A DNA stretch of 64,000 bases, taken from assembly GCA_021014325.1 (NCBI GenBank), contig CM037463.1:10981001-11045000 (forward strand), in the 5' to 3' direction. Positions 53,932-64,000 of the stretch are shown here, piece after piece; position 1 is the first letter of the stretch; every line of letters begins with the position of its first letter. The stretch comes from Plazaster borealis. Taxonomy: Eukaryota > Echinodermata > Asteroidea > Forcipulatida > Labidiasteridae. Under the pieces are notes generated by a model. It made no database searches. It was not told where the DNA came from and saw only the letters and a list, made by a program, of their open reading frames with translations. The position numbers and the translations under genes are program-made.

Positions 53932-56900
53932 CTGAGAAAGAGAAAATAAACAAGATTTCTTATTTCACCTAGACTCAGTCATTGGTAACAAGACAAAGAA
54001 TAGAAATACCTAAGTAAGATTGATTAAACCCAGTATAACTCATTAGTATGTAAGCCTGGTACACCACAGGGGACACGGAGGCAATTGCCTCCATGCCCCG
54101 AGGCATTGCCCTGATGCCCTTTTAATTGTTACAGTAGAAGTTTAACCCCCCCTCATAGAGCTGCCCTTAGACTAAGCAAAAACTGCCTTGCCCTTACAAG
54201 AACCAAGCATCAGGCCTGTGTGATGTGATCTTGGAAAACCTGTCACATGGTGCAATTGTTCATTTAGCTGTTTGCAACAAAGAAATCCTTTCAAAATTAC
54301 TTTAATTGTGTTTCCAGGGCTTGATTTCACAAAGAGTTAAGATTGATCTTAAGTGCAAATCCATCTAAATTGCTAAGCAAAATGTGATGTCACAATACAA
54401 ATCACTTTGGTAATACTGACAACTCATTTTAAGTTGAGTCTTAGTGCTTTGTGAAATCGACCCCAGGTAACACTCTGACTATGTTTACAAAAATTATGAA
54501 CAAATTATCAAAACGTATGTATTTGAAATAATAAATTTTGCAACATGATCAATTTTAAACAACATCAAATCATACATGTATATTGGCATACAAAAAGTGA
54601 CAGTGTCTCTGTATAGATTATTAAAATTATTAAATAGTGACACAAAGGTCAAATTGCATGACAATTTACAATATTAAACATCCAAACTATGGGAAACAGT
54701 AAACAGACACATATAGAAAAAAACAATAACATTTATCAAGAATCAAGCAAAATGAAAATTTTAACCGTAAGAAAGCTTTTCTCAAATCAAATCATGTATT
54801 GGCAAACAAAAAATGGCAATATATTGGTACATGTTATTAACATTATCACATAGTGACACAAAGGTCACATTGCATGACAATTTACAATATTAATCATCAA
54901 AATTATGGGAAACATGCAAAAAATGGTTAATGGCCTGACGTTTTGACCCTAGAAGAAGAGTCTGTCTCAGGGGCTAAATGACAACACAACACACATCATT
55001 TAAACAAGCATACTGGTGTAACAGAATCGTTCAAGTGGATAGAAATGAAAAGAGAGAGGCAGAAAGCACACAGAAAAAAGGGGGACATCTGTGGGGAAAA
55101 AAACAAGGACAAAACAGTTACCAAATACATCAAAAAACGATAACATTTGTCGAGAAACAAGCAAAATGTAAGCCAAGGCTCCGTTTCCTGAAGCACACGT
55201 ACTAATAGATTCTTCATTGAGTATCAGTATGTATTGATTGCGTTAGCGACCGCGTAAGCTTGCGTGCCATGCGTATGTTTAAACACCTCTCACCGTGTTT
55301 ATACTGCCCGTTTAAACATGGCCACATGATCTCCTCTCGACCATTCAGAATTGATAAACTGTCTAGGGTATTTATGATTACTTTATACATAGGGATACAA
55401 AGCATCACAAGACTCTTTAGTTCTCAGGGCTGTACTAAGTCAGTTAGATAATTCTTTTATGATAATTCTTTTATGTAAATTTATTCCTAATGCCTACCTG
55501 AATTAACTGACGGTGTCCTTCTATGACTGACAAATCCCACTGTTGGTAGCCCATGCTGTCAGGGAGAAAAAATAATGGATAAACATGAGTTAATTGTGTG
55601 TTTTGATTATTGTTGAGTTAATTGTGTGTTTTGATTATTATTTCTAGTGTAAGCTGGTTATTTTGTTTTACCCCAGGCACTTCCCCCAATATCACAAGCA
55701 CCCATCCTAACTAATCCGATGCTGATCCAGACACCAGTGTCCAGACTGGCTGTCTGGGACTTGACAAATTTACGACCTTAATGCCCACCTAGTCTGTTCC
55801 CACAACTTTAGTATAAAATGCCCTAATGTCCCATCTTTAGTTTATTCTTCTCTTATTGACAGACCCCCCTGGTTAGCCCAGTGCAAAATCTTGCACTGTG
55901 GCCCGATCCAGTATTTTTCTATCTTTTCCTGCTACTTCTTGTCTGATACACATCTTTGTAAAGCCCTACAGATCTGAATAAATCGTCTTCTGTATTCAAG
56001 CCCAAAGATAAGAGTTTATCAGAGTTTCATTTATATGCTTTACCGGCCAGCCCACAATTCTAGTAGTGACACCCATTACAAGTGTTACAGCCTACAATTA
56101 TACTAGTGACACCCATTTTAAGTGTTACACTAGTATGAACATGGCATGCAGTGTTTTGTGCACATTTTGTGAAACAGTCACACCGTGGTGTGGTTTACTA
56201 TACAATTATTGGATGCGTATGAGTGCATTGCTGCAGAAATAATAATCACATGATGAAATCTGGTCGAGACGAAGACGAGTGAAATGGAAAAGCCAGATTT
56301 CACTGAGTGATTATATTCTGTGACAATACATTATGACCGAAATGCGTCCAATATTTGTTTAACGCAAACATAAACCCACGACCTCCCGGAAAGGTGCCGT
56401 TATGCTCTATGATGGCACATTTCTGGAGGTCGCAGGTTCAAGTCCTGCTCTTGTCAATTTTTCTTTGTTTAACCTCAAAATATTTAAAATTTAGCCAGTC
56501 ACCTTCCCTTGTGGTTTATTAATTTATTTTTGTTCTCTTCAATATACCGCCTGCGCTGCCATATATGATCTAACGCACCAAGCTAAACCAATCACATGAA
56601 CTATCTCTGCCCTCACAGGTACCCAAGTACCCCTGGGTGATGAGAAGCAATTATACTTAAAGTGTCTTGCTCAAGGACACAAGTGTCATGATCGGGATTC
56701 GAACCCACACCCTGATGACTCGGCCATCAGAACTCAAGTCCGATGCACTAAACCGCTCGGCCACGACACACCATATTCTTTATCCCTGATGCAACGATTA
56801 CATCAATTACATAGACAATGTGACCTCTGTTTACATTCAAACCGCCCTCTGTTGACAAAACACTGTCCAAAACATGTTCCGCCTGGCAAGAAGAAGCGTA

Positions 56901-59900
56901 CTCATGGTAAGATTGCGTGTACTTTCATGACGAATGACAAGAAGTTAACGACTAGCTAGCTAGCTGTCAAGTACACAGACGTTTTGCCCGGTGACAGGCG
57001 CGCGCATCATGTTATGGTTTTCAAGTGACGTCAGAGGTCACATCGTCTATACTTTCTCTTGAAAAATGAGACACAAAGACTACTGACCGCTTCCTTGGTA
57101 GCCCGTCTCTGAGAGCACACCAGCATGAACAACAGAGTGTCTGTCACTAAGGTGGCAATGCCAGCAAAGCCATAGATGATGCACAAGATGTAGAGGAAGT
57201 CGATCATGTTATGCTCGATGACGCCACAGCTACGAACACCCTGGAAGGTAACCTTTTCACTGTCAGCTACGGTCAAATTAAAACAAAAAGAAGGCTTTTT
57301 ATTTGATTGTATGGCTTCCATTTGAATCATAAAATTACCAAAAGGCTGACAATATTACAACTTATATAGTTTACAATTTAAACATTATACAAACATGAGC
57401 AAAAGAAAACATTAATACGCATAAAAATATAGAACATAAAAAAACTTAGGACCAAAAGACAAAACAAAAAACAAGTTAAAAAGAAGACAACACCTTCAGT
57501 TTTGCTGCAGCTGTGACTGTAGAAAAAGACAACAAACCAAAAAAAGAAACATGAAAATTAATTTCATGATCCTGACAAGTAAAGGCAGTGTGGATTATCA
57601 GTAGCCAGAGCTGTGTATTGAGAGAGTTGCGACATGGAGGGACCAGTTTTCTTCGGTCAGGTGGTTGCTGGACGCCATTTTTGGTCCAAATGCAGCACAA
57701 CCCAATGGACAGACTAGTCTGGCACCCTGTATTTGCCAATGCATTTTTTCGGGACATAAAATGGCTTCTTATCGCAACTCTCTCAATATACGGCTCTGTC
57801 TGTAGTGCTCAGTGTTACATTTAGGCATGACAAAGCCTGGTGTTGGTGAAGTCGCTCTAAGTTGCATCACTAAGTGTATGTCTCTCTGGAGGTAGTAAAG
57901 GGCAAACCTTTTTTGAACATCGAAGACCAATTACAAAAACCGAGCAACAGATTCTGACATCTAGATTTTTAAAGGGGAATATTCAGACTAGTACATGTAG
58001 TAAGAGCATAAAGTAAGGCACTCTTGAAATTTGAAGTTTCCCATTTGTCATAATTGAAATCGGCAGGCCTAGAATTACATGGAGGCCAGACAGCCAGAGA
58101 GGATGCCCTCCGTTGCCCTGGTCTTGGCATTGGTGCCCCTTCCAAAGGAGGGCAAGGCCATTTTCATTTTGGAAAGGGCACTTTCATTAGAAAATCCAAG
58201 TCTACCATGTGATTTTTGTCATTCCAAAAAAGATACAAAAACTACACCCAAATTATTATTCTCACCTCCAGGCACGATGATTCCTGTGTTGTTGTTCTCT
58301 TTAGCGGATAGGATATAACACTGGCATTCAGATAATGAGGTGTGGTACACACAGGCACTGAAACTACCTAGAAATGGGATTGATACTATCCCCACGGAGA
58401 CGGCTTGTAGAGCACACACACAAAACGCCAGACAGTTGATTGCAATGCCAAAATAGATCTGAAGAACACACAAAATAAACACAATTAAATAGCTGTGATG
58501 TAGGGTACTGAGCAGAGTTCTCCCTAGTCTTGGTTTCAAGACTTTTGTGTTTGGGTGTACACACACAACCAACGTTCAGATATGCACAGTGACTGGCACC
58601 GCACACTGCACACGTTTGTAATGAATAAACATAGAGGGCGCTTTTTGTAATTTTGGATCGATCCGGTTGTCGGTGGTGAAAATAACACTAGTCACAGACG
58701 TGTAATAGGGAGTGCGCGTGGTTGTGTGTGTACGCGCAAACACCATGGTCTTGGAACCAAGACAAGGTTCTCCCAATGCACACGCTAGCACAGAGCTGCC
58801 AACCGTTAACTGAGCATTTCAGTATTCTTCAGGCTGAAAATCAGTTTTTTGCCAATGAAGTATTTTTCAGCGTGGCGTCGACAGAATGCACTACTCGACT
58901 ACCCACTGGTAGTTTAATTACCTTTTACGTATGTTTTGCTCATATGTGACCCGCTCTGCAAAAAAGGCCCGTAAGTCGCGCGATGCCGTTTCACGTAACA
59001 GGCTCGTCAATGTTGAAAGGGTGAAAAAAAATTGTTGGTGTTGTATTTTTTTTTATTCCATTTTTGACATCGTTCATATCCACACTTTCATAATTTGTAA
59101 GATTGGATGTTTATTTTGATCAATAAAGATGGAAAAAATCGTGTTTTGTGTACATGTATTTCATGGTTTGTACGACCGGTGTCAGTGGATTCCGTTGAAA
59201 GTTGCGTTTTTTTACACATCTGTTAGGACATTAATTGGAACCCCCCTATTACAAATTTGGTATCATCTGAAAGCTGAGGACGTTGGCTTTCTATTTATAG
59301 ACATAGAAAAGGTTAGAGGTCAAATGCAAAAGCAAGGACGGTAATTTTCTGACATGAAGACAAACAGCGCTTGTTACTAGGGGCGTGAATCTTTTCTGTG
59401 ACGTGTACGCAGTGTAGTGCACCGATTGGTCAATGCACGCATCGTCGAACTTGCGCTTGCGCTGTGAATGGGATTCGTTGTTTATTCACTGTCATGTGAC
59501 CGTCATGTGACTGTTTATAGTGTGCGTGCCACGCAAAAACACAGCTTGCGCATGCGCTCTGAATGGAATTCGTTGTTTATTCACAGGTGACTGGCATGTG
59601 ACTGTATGTCGTGCCACGCAAAAACACAGCGCAATACCTGTCAACTGTTAATGTTCGACTCAACTAACTTGTCTTGCTCTGAGCGAAAAGGTTTTCTACT
59701 TTTATTTACTATTTTAGCCAACAGATTTTGTAAATTTTTAGTGAATTATTTGCTTAAGTATGGGTTCAAAGGATCAGTGTCTGGCTGAGGCTTTGAATGA
59801 TCTCCGTGATGCCAATCTTGTCAGGGAGGAGAGAGCATGGTTGGCTTCGTGAAAGATTACTTCGTTAATTTCCGATGTGAATGACGATGTGGAATCAGAA

Positions 59901-62900
59901 TCCGATTCGAAATCTGATTCCACATTGCCATCTTTAGCATTTTTAACCCAAAGATGATTTCAAAATTGATTAATCAACTTCAATTTGCAATAAGAAGGCA
60001 AACTATGTTGGTTGTGCTAGATTTTCTTTTTAAATATTGAGGTTTAAAACTTGTGTATTTTTTTTTTACCAAAACTAGAATTTGTTACCCCAAAAAACTA
60101 GGTGTTAATCACGAAATGCAAGCCAACTTCAGAGTTTTATTAAACAGCCTAAACTTTGTAGAAATAATTAGCTTTTTGTTTAAAATGAATAAAAGGCGGA
60201 AAGGTGTTTTTGTTAATTTTTCCCAAAAAGCTCTTGTTTGCACCCAAAAATACATTATTTTAATTCATGGGGTTTTCTATGACCCAGTGTGCATTTGTTT
60301 AACAACAACATTCCCTAAATTGTACTAAAATCTTCGAACTAATGCTCAAGTGTGTGTTTGCTTTTTAAAAATTTGAGGGAAAAAACACAAGAAATAACAC
60401 AATATGCAAATTAGTTTTAAAATAACGATATTGTGCATTAAAAGAAATAAAACAACTTACGTAGTACTTATAAAGTCATAACAAACACTTGTTGAAAATT
60501 TCAGACGAATAGGTCACCGGGAACATACTCGTTGCTAGGAACTTTCATAAGAACTGGTATTAAAATACTTTGAAACACACTGCAAAGTTTACAAGGCTGT
60601 TTCTTCATAACCTATTTTGACCAAAATGGCAATAATTTATATGCAAATTATGGTATAACTTTGGATTGCAAAAAGCCACAGACTTCTAACATACACCAAA
60701 TTAAAGCTGAGAAAAAGACCTTTCTATCCATGCATCTAACTCCAAAATAATTTTTTGCACCATAAGGGCCATTATTGCAGAGCGGGTCACATATTACATG
60801 TATTAAAGGCACTGAACACATTTGGAAATTGTCAAAGACCAGTGTTCTCACTTGGTGTATCCCAACATATGCATAAAATAACAAGCCTGCCCTGTGAAAA
60901 TTTGGGCTCAATTGGTAATTGAAGTTGCAAGAAAAATGATGAAAGAAAAAACACCCTTGTTGTAACTAAGAGAGGTTTGCGGTAACACCATGTGAATATC
61001 TCTTTTGAGTAGACTTAACGACCGGTTCTGTTCAGAACCAACTCTACTCAAAAGAGATATTCACATGGTGTTACCGCAAACCTCTCTTAGTTATACCTCC
61101 ACCATGCAAAGTTTCAAATCCTACCCTTGTTGTACAAATTTGTGTGCTTTCAGATAGGAATAAAAACTTCTTGCAAAAACTTTTTATTATTTTAGTGAGA
61201 AATTACCTCTTTCTCAAAAACTACGTTACTTCAGAGGGAGTCGATTCCTACAATGTTTTATACTATCAACAGCTCTCCGTTACTTGTTACCAAGTAAGTT
61301 TTTATGTTAATATATATTTTGAGTAATTACCAAACGTGTACGATACCTTTAAAGAAAAAAATTAAAAAATTGTTTTTGTTTTGCAAACGGACCGTAGACA
61401 CGTCTCAGTGCACGGAGATCACTCTGGCAGTAGTCAAGTCCTTCAGCGCATGAGGTTATGGTAGCTAAACAATCACAAAAACGCGTGTGAATTCGCGGCT
61501 ATCATTTTTATTACAAACTCATTGTTTGCACGGCTTTTTCCTAATCCGTATTTTGAAAAGCAAATTCGTATTCTTGTTGGATTTTCGTATGAAATATGGA
61601 AAATCCGTACTAGTTGGCAGCTCTGCTAGCATATTGGGCCTAGCTGATACACGTGAATTGCGTGCCAACACGCGCGAATTTGCAATAAAAAACCCAAATT
61701 CTGTTTGACTTCAGATCAAATTCACAAAAACCATCTCAAGATAAAAAGATTTAAAATACCCCAGATTGCACATAGGGCTTTTAAAACCAAGATAAAAACC
61801 AAGTAGAAAATATTCCAAGGACCTGGTTTCAATTCAGCGTACTTTCCTGTGGAGAACCCTGGACCGTTCTACTTTAAGAGAGACACAATGTTTTGACACT
61901 TTCAAACTAACGCTTGATGTGAATGCTACCTTTTATTTACGAGATATGACTTTTTTGCACTGACACAACAACATGATCTCTCGAGTTGGTAGTTTCTTGC
62001 TGTTACATATTTAGGGCATTAGTTAAAAAAGTACTTGATAGCTAGTGCTTGAAAAGTGTTACTCACAACCTGTTAAAAAAAAAGAGTTTGTTGCATTTCA
62101 AAACCATCTTGCAATTTCTAGAGATTTTTTACCATAATTTTACAAGAAAATTTGGTTTGTTTGAGAGCTTACCAGAAGGTTTGGTCGTTTCTTGAGTAGA
62201 ACAGCCATGATGAGTCCTGTTAAAATAAGCTGCAAACAAATAAAATAAAAACAAAACACTTTAGAACAAGTATGACAAATGACACATTTTCACCCTTTAT
62301 TTCCTCTTAAAAAAAACACACAACTGATCAAAAACAAACTGTGTAACAATTAAATAATTGTATACAACTTGTAATAGCACACAGACTATTTTTTTTAAAT
62401 TCATCTTTTACGAAAAATCAGAAAAATCACAAAATCCCGATTTTATGCTTGCCTGATGTTTGAAGAGATATCGAAAAAGGAATAAGAACACAACTCAAAA
62501 AATTAAAATATAAAGAAATTCAGCTTTGAGCACATTCATACAAATATATTGTTATGAAAAGGAAGTAATTAAAAACAAAATAACATATGAGCACATGTAC
62601 ATTGTATATATATACACAACAATGTTTTAAAAGCATGTATGCATCTGGTAACAATGCATGTAACACTGTAAATGTAAATGTTCCACTCATGTACATAGGT
62701 CCTTTTTGGGGGGGACCAAGAAGACGACCATCAAAAAGTGATTTATTTTTAATGAACATTCTTGAGACCTCCATGGATAGTTCACACAGCGTAAAGTCAG
62801 CCATTTTTACGGGCAATGATATTACATTTTTGAATGCGTTATGCGTAAATACCGCATGCGGCTTGTTATAAAATTCCTCACATGAATGGTCGTTGAACCA

Positions 62901-63704
62901 CTTGGCCGCGTAAAAAAATTAGAACGTTTCAGGCAGCACAAAGCCAAAACCCAAAACACCCCTTAAGATGTCTATCGGGACCTATCTATAAAAATAGAGA
63001 TTTTTGTGCAACATCAATCTGTACATTTTAAACAGACACTGTATTATAACACTGGGACCAGTGAGGAATAAAAGACATAAACAGTTAAAATATTATTTTA
63101 CACCAACTACGTGCATAAATAGCAATCATAAACACATGATTCCTACTTATTAGACTATTAATGCATGGACAAATGGAAAACTTTTGATGCTTTGAAGATA
63201 CAAAAAGAAGATAATCAAATTCATAATCTTATATTTCATAACCGAACACAAAAAATAAACTCAACTCAACTACAAGAAATTTAACAATCAAATGTCCTTG
63301 CCCTAAAAACTGTACATGTACACTGACCTGGATTCCCATCTTTGAGAGGGCAAGGCCAATTTCATTTGACAATGTCTTTTTAAGGGCACTTCAATTGGAA
63401 AATCTTAAAGTCTATTGGAATGTTTTGAAGGGGCACCAAGGCCAAGACCAGGGGCAACAGAGGCCATGGCCTCTGTGATGGCCTCTGTTGTGTAATTCCA
63501 GGCCTGTTTTATATTGACAACATATCTTACCAAGACAGCAGCTACATACGTGGGAACACTGCCCTCAATGTGGTACAGGGAAGCTGTCAGTCCTCTGGCT
63601 ACGATGTACAAGATCAGTAAGACCACGCCCAACAAACAGACAAACGCCCCTGAGATGGGTAACATCAGAAGGCTGTCTGTGCAGACGAACCTCTTCATCG
63701 TCAT
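52001..63704 (-). CDS. Four-transmembrane protein with PPxY cytoplasmic tail, ENTREP/FAM189-like (complete model)
   Basis: Six exons (63704-63531, 62229-62173, 58458-58266, 57266-57088, 55555-55498, 53931-52001) join in phase to 863 residues. Start: GTCACCATGA is a strong initiation context with an in-frame TAG 21 bases upstream. Membrane segments lie at about 11-36, 49-72, 77-103 and 162-191; the loop between TM3 and TM4 has cysteines including CQC and an NNT sequon. The about 670-residue tail is low-complexity and hydrophilic with DQPPPYSPTPDE (PPPY at 390-393), SP-rich Arg/Ser runs near 630-655 and a basic Lys-rich end. ENTREP/FAM189 proteins share the 4-TM core, a KRP motif before TM3, a Cys-containing loop and PPxY motifs that recruit WW-domain E3 ligases such as ITCH at endosomes. 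TMEM255 proteins, also 4-TM with PPxY, are an alternative. Gene structure is well supported; family placement is an inference. Confidence 0.75.
54055..54215 (+). repeat. Repeat I, diverged copy
   Basis: CACGGAGGCAATTGCCTCCA, 'tgcccttttaattgttacag', CCTCATAGAGCTGCCCTTA and a terminal CAGGCCTG match the family at 16795-17207. Confidence 0.55.
54540..55200 (-). mobile_element. Tandemly arranged retroposon remnant with an 'AAAACGTC' ribozyme-like motif
   Basis: Two direct units carrying TAGTGACACAAAGGTCA lie exactly 216 bp apart (54635 and 54851), and AACATTT(A/G)TC(A/G)AGAA-CAAGC recurs at about 54730 and 55145. On the minus strand about 54965-54920 reads CCTGAGACAGACTCTTCTTC followed by TAGGGTCAAAACGTCAGG, like the hammerhead-type ends of Penelope-like elements and retrozymes. 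No RT or ORF; in the last intron of the four-TM gene. Confidence 0.45.
55498..55555 (-). CDS. Four-TM gene exon 5
   Basis: 58 bp: HGLPTVGFVSHRRTPSVNS plus one base, phase 0 to phase 1. Acceptor ttctccctgacag and donor TTCAG|GTAGGC. Juxtamembrane cytoplasmic sequence; supported by splice sites and by phase with both neighbours. Confidence 0.75.
56238..56322. repeat. Foldback repeat M2
   Basis: AATCACATGATGAAATCTGG is mirrored by CCAGATTTCACTGAGTGATT. Related to the hairpin at 9218-9275. Confidence 0.65.
56379..56452 (+). repeat. tRNA-like SINE fragment with foldback
   Basis: CGACCTCCCGGAAAGGTGCC mirrors GGCACATTTCTGGAGGTCG, and GCAGGTTCAAGTCCTGCTCT is a T-arm/B-box-like sequence. No complete cloverleaf. 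Confidence 0.5.
56630..56775 (-). repeat. SINE-1 copy (5' part)
   Basis: Minus strand GTGGCCGAGCGGTTTAGTGC and GGTTCGAATCCCGATC, then CACTTGTGTCCTTGAGCAAG; truncated after about 145 bp. Confidence 0.72.
57088..57266 (-). CDS. Four-TM gene exon 4: end of loop and TM4
   Basis: Two bases plus 59 codons; acceptor ttaatttgaccgtag completes Ala142. DSEKVTFQGVRSCGVIEHN then MIDFLYILCIIYGFAGIATL and the rest of TM4, ending CSQRRATKEA. The donor GCG|GTCAGT lacks the usual AG before GT and has C at +3, so this end is the least certain in the model. Confidence 0.82.
57606..57798 (+). mobile_element. Inverted-repeat element Y
   Basis: CAGAGCTGTGTATTGAGAGA...GTTGCGA at the left is the inverse of TCGCAACTCTCTCAATATAC...GGCTCTG at the right, 193 bp overall. 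In an intron of the four-TM gene. Confidence 0.82.
58068..58205 (+). repeat. Repeat I copy
   Basis: AGGCCTAGAATTACATGGAG, CCGTTGCCCTGGTCTTGGCA and GTGCCCCTTCC in order. About 60 bp from exon 3 of the four-TM gene, in the opposite orientation. Confidence 0.7.
58266..58458 (-). CDS. Four-TM gene exon 3: TM3 and extracellular loop
   Basis: 64 codons plus one base. IYFGIAINCLAFCVCALQAV continues TM3 from exon 2; the loop SECQCYILSAKENNNTGIIV follows. Acceptor gtgtgttcttcag, donor GGAG|GTGAGAA. Confidence 0.9.
58508..58780 (+). repeat. Inverted repeat of about 50-bp arms
   Basis: CTAGTCTTGGTTTCAAGACT and GTGTTTGGGTGTACACACAC are mirrored by GTGTGTGTACGCGCAAACAC and CATGGTCTTGGAACCAAGAC. Outer GTTCTCCC resembles the ends of element J. 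Confidence 0.65.
58945..60791 (+). mobile_element. 1.85-kb DNA transposon relic P
   Basis: TGTGACCCGCTCTGCAAAAA at the left is the inverse of ATTGCAGAGCGGGTCACA at the right, with TA-containing flanks. The interior has a 95-bp tandem duplication (about 59454-59640) and an ORF remnant near 59853-59955 with an acidic VESESDSKSDS stretch, but no intact transposase. It sits in the intron between exons 2 and 3 of the four-TM gene. Confidence 0.7.
59454..59640 (+). repeat. 95-bp tandem duplication inside element P
   Basis: TTCGTTGTTTATTCAC at 59474 and 59569, each followed by CATGTGACTGT-type sequence and CCACGCAAAAACACAGC. Confidence 0.8.
60803..61352 (-). mobile_element. TTAA foldback element, family A (copy 7), carrying nested V2
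   Basis: TTAAAGGCACTGAACACATT to AAACGTGTACGATACCTTTAA-type end. The element is 550 bp instead of about 375 because V2 is inserted at 60965-61122. Confidence 0.88.
60965..61122 (+). mobile_element. Foldback element V2 with 12-bp target duplication
   Basis: Flanked by ACCCTTGTTGTA (60953-60964 and 61123-61134). Arms ACTAAGAGAGGTTTGCGGTA...ACACCATG mirror CATGGTGTTACCGCAAACCT, around a GGTTCTGTTCAGAACC centre. It ends with the tail ACCATGCAAAGTTTCAAATC shared with V1. Intact family A copies show the empty site CCCTTGTTGTACAAATTTG. Confidence 0.82.
62173..62229 (-). CDS. Four-TM gene exon 2: second half of TM2
   Basis: 57 bp, 19 codons, phase 0 both ends: LILTGLIMAVLLKKRPNLL. Acceptor ttatttgtttgcag, donor CTG|GTAAGC. 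It joins seamlessly to hydrophobic VPTYVAAVL upstream and IYFGIAINC downstream. Confidence 0.88.
63325..63510 (-). repeat. Repeat I copy next to exon 1 donor
   Basis: Minus strand: CAGGCCTGGAATTACACAAC, GAGGCCATGGCCTCTGTTGC, CTGGTCTTGGCCTTGGTGCC. Its edge is about 25 bp downstream of the exon 1 donor. Confidence 0.72.
63531..63704 (-). CDS. Four-TM gene exon 1 coding part: TM1 and start of TM2
   Basis: ATG at 63704-63702, 58 codons, donor TTG|GTAAGATA in phase 0. MTMKRFVCTDSLLMLPISGA starts the protein; TM1 covers about residues 11-36; GLTASLYHIEGSVPTYVAAV leads into TM2. A possible acceptor CCACAG upstream at about 63730 would place an intron in the 5' UTR. Confidence 0.85.
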
Positions 63705-64000
63705 GGTGACCTCTCTGTTGACCTATGACCTGTGGTTCAAACTTGCAAAATGGCGTGTAGACCAGCCTTTGGTTCGTAGGAGGGATGGAATTTTTATACC
63801 TGCAGCAGCTGCCATGATTCCGTAAATTGGGTTCTTACAAAGAAAAATATACAAAAAGAATGAATGTGAAACTAGAGAAAAAATCTGCGAAGGACACATT
63901 TAGTATCTAGCTCTGTTAATTGCAATGCCAATTTTGGTTTTTAACCTACAGACATGACAGATGTATGATAGGCACCGTATACTTAGTGTAGTGGTCTCTC

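Noticed and set aside
57476..57757. 93-codon minus-strand frame as an extra exon of the four-TM gene
   Set aside because: It lies in inverted-repeat element Y; exons 3 and 4 already join in phase without it.

Overview
The window is eukaryotic nuclear DNA from an animal, most likely an echinoderm and probably a sea star. Coding sequence is sparse, in short exons with GT-AG introns. The rest is packed with short non-autonomous repeats: foldback TTAA elements, tRNA-derived SINEs and elements beginning with a 'gggcccaatttcat' motif, which I associate from memory with asteroid genomes. The species call is inference. There are no bacterial genes, operons, rRNA genes or CRISPR arrays, and no intact transposase or reverse transcriptase was recognised.

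Layout. (1) 1011-1480 (+): one exon with four calcium-binding EGF-like domains of a Notch/fibropellin-type extracellular protein; the rest is off-window or in the 500-N gap at 2501-3000. (2) 9546-17322 (-): six phase-compatible exons of a UBP1/TFCP2 (CP2/LSF, grainyhead-superfamily) transcription factor, covering the N-terminus and most of the DNA-binding domain; the C-terminal SAM-like and oligomerisation exons were not found. A candidate 5' UTR exon lies at about 20047-20250. (3) 23466-33374 (+): a ZFAND5/6-type A20/AN1 zinc-finger protein, complete at 221 aa in three coding exons, with a 5' UTR exon behind a promoter holding CRE, CCAAT and CACGTG motifs. It is divergent to UBP1, about 3 kb away. 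(4) 52001-63704 (-): a complete 863-aa model in six exons for a four-transmembrane protein with a long, disordered, Arg/Ser-rich cytoplasmic tail and a PPPY motif, resembling ENTREP/FAM189 ITCH-interacting proteins. It is convergent with the ZFAND gene across about 18.6 kb of repeat-rich intergenic DNA.

The genes form no pathway or cluster. The unusual content is the mobile-element layer: related TTAA foldback families (A-F) nested in other repeats at TTAA sites, two elements sharing one TTAA, two foldback elements with 11-12 bp target duplications and a 'GATCGAAACGTT' motif recalling Penelope/retrozyme hammerhead sequences, and a repeat family abutting splice donors in two genes.
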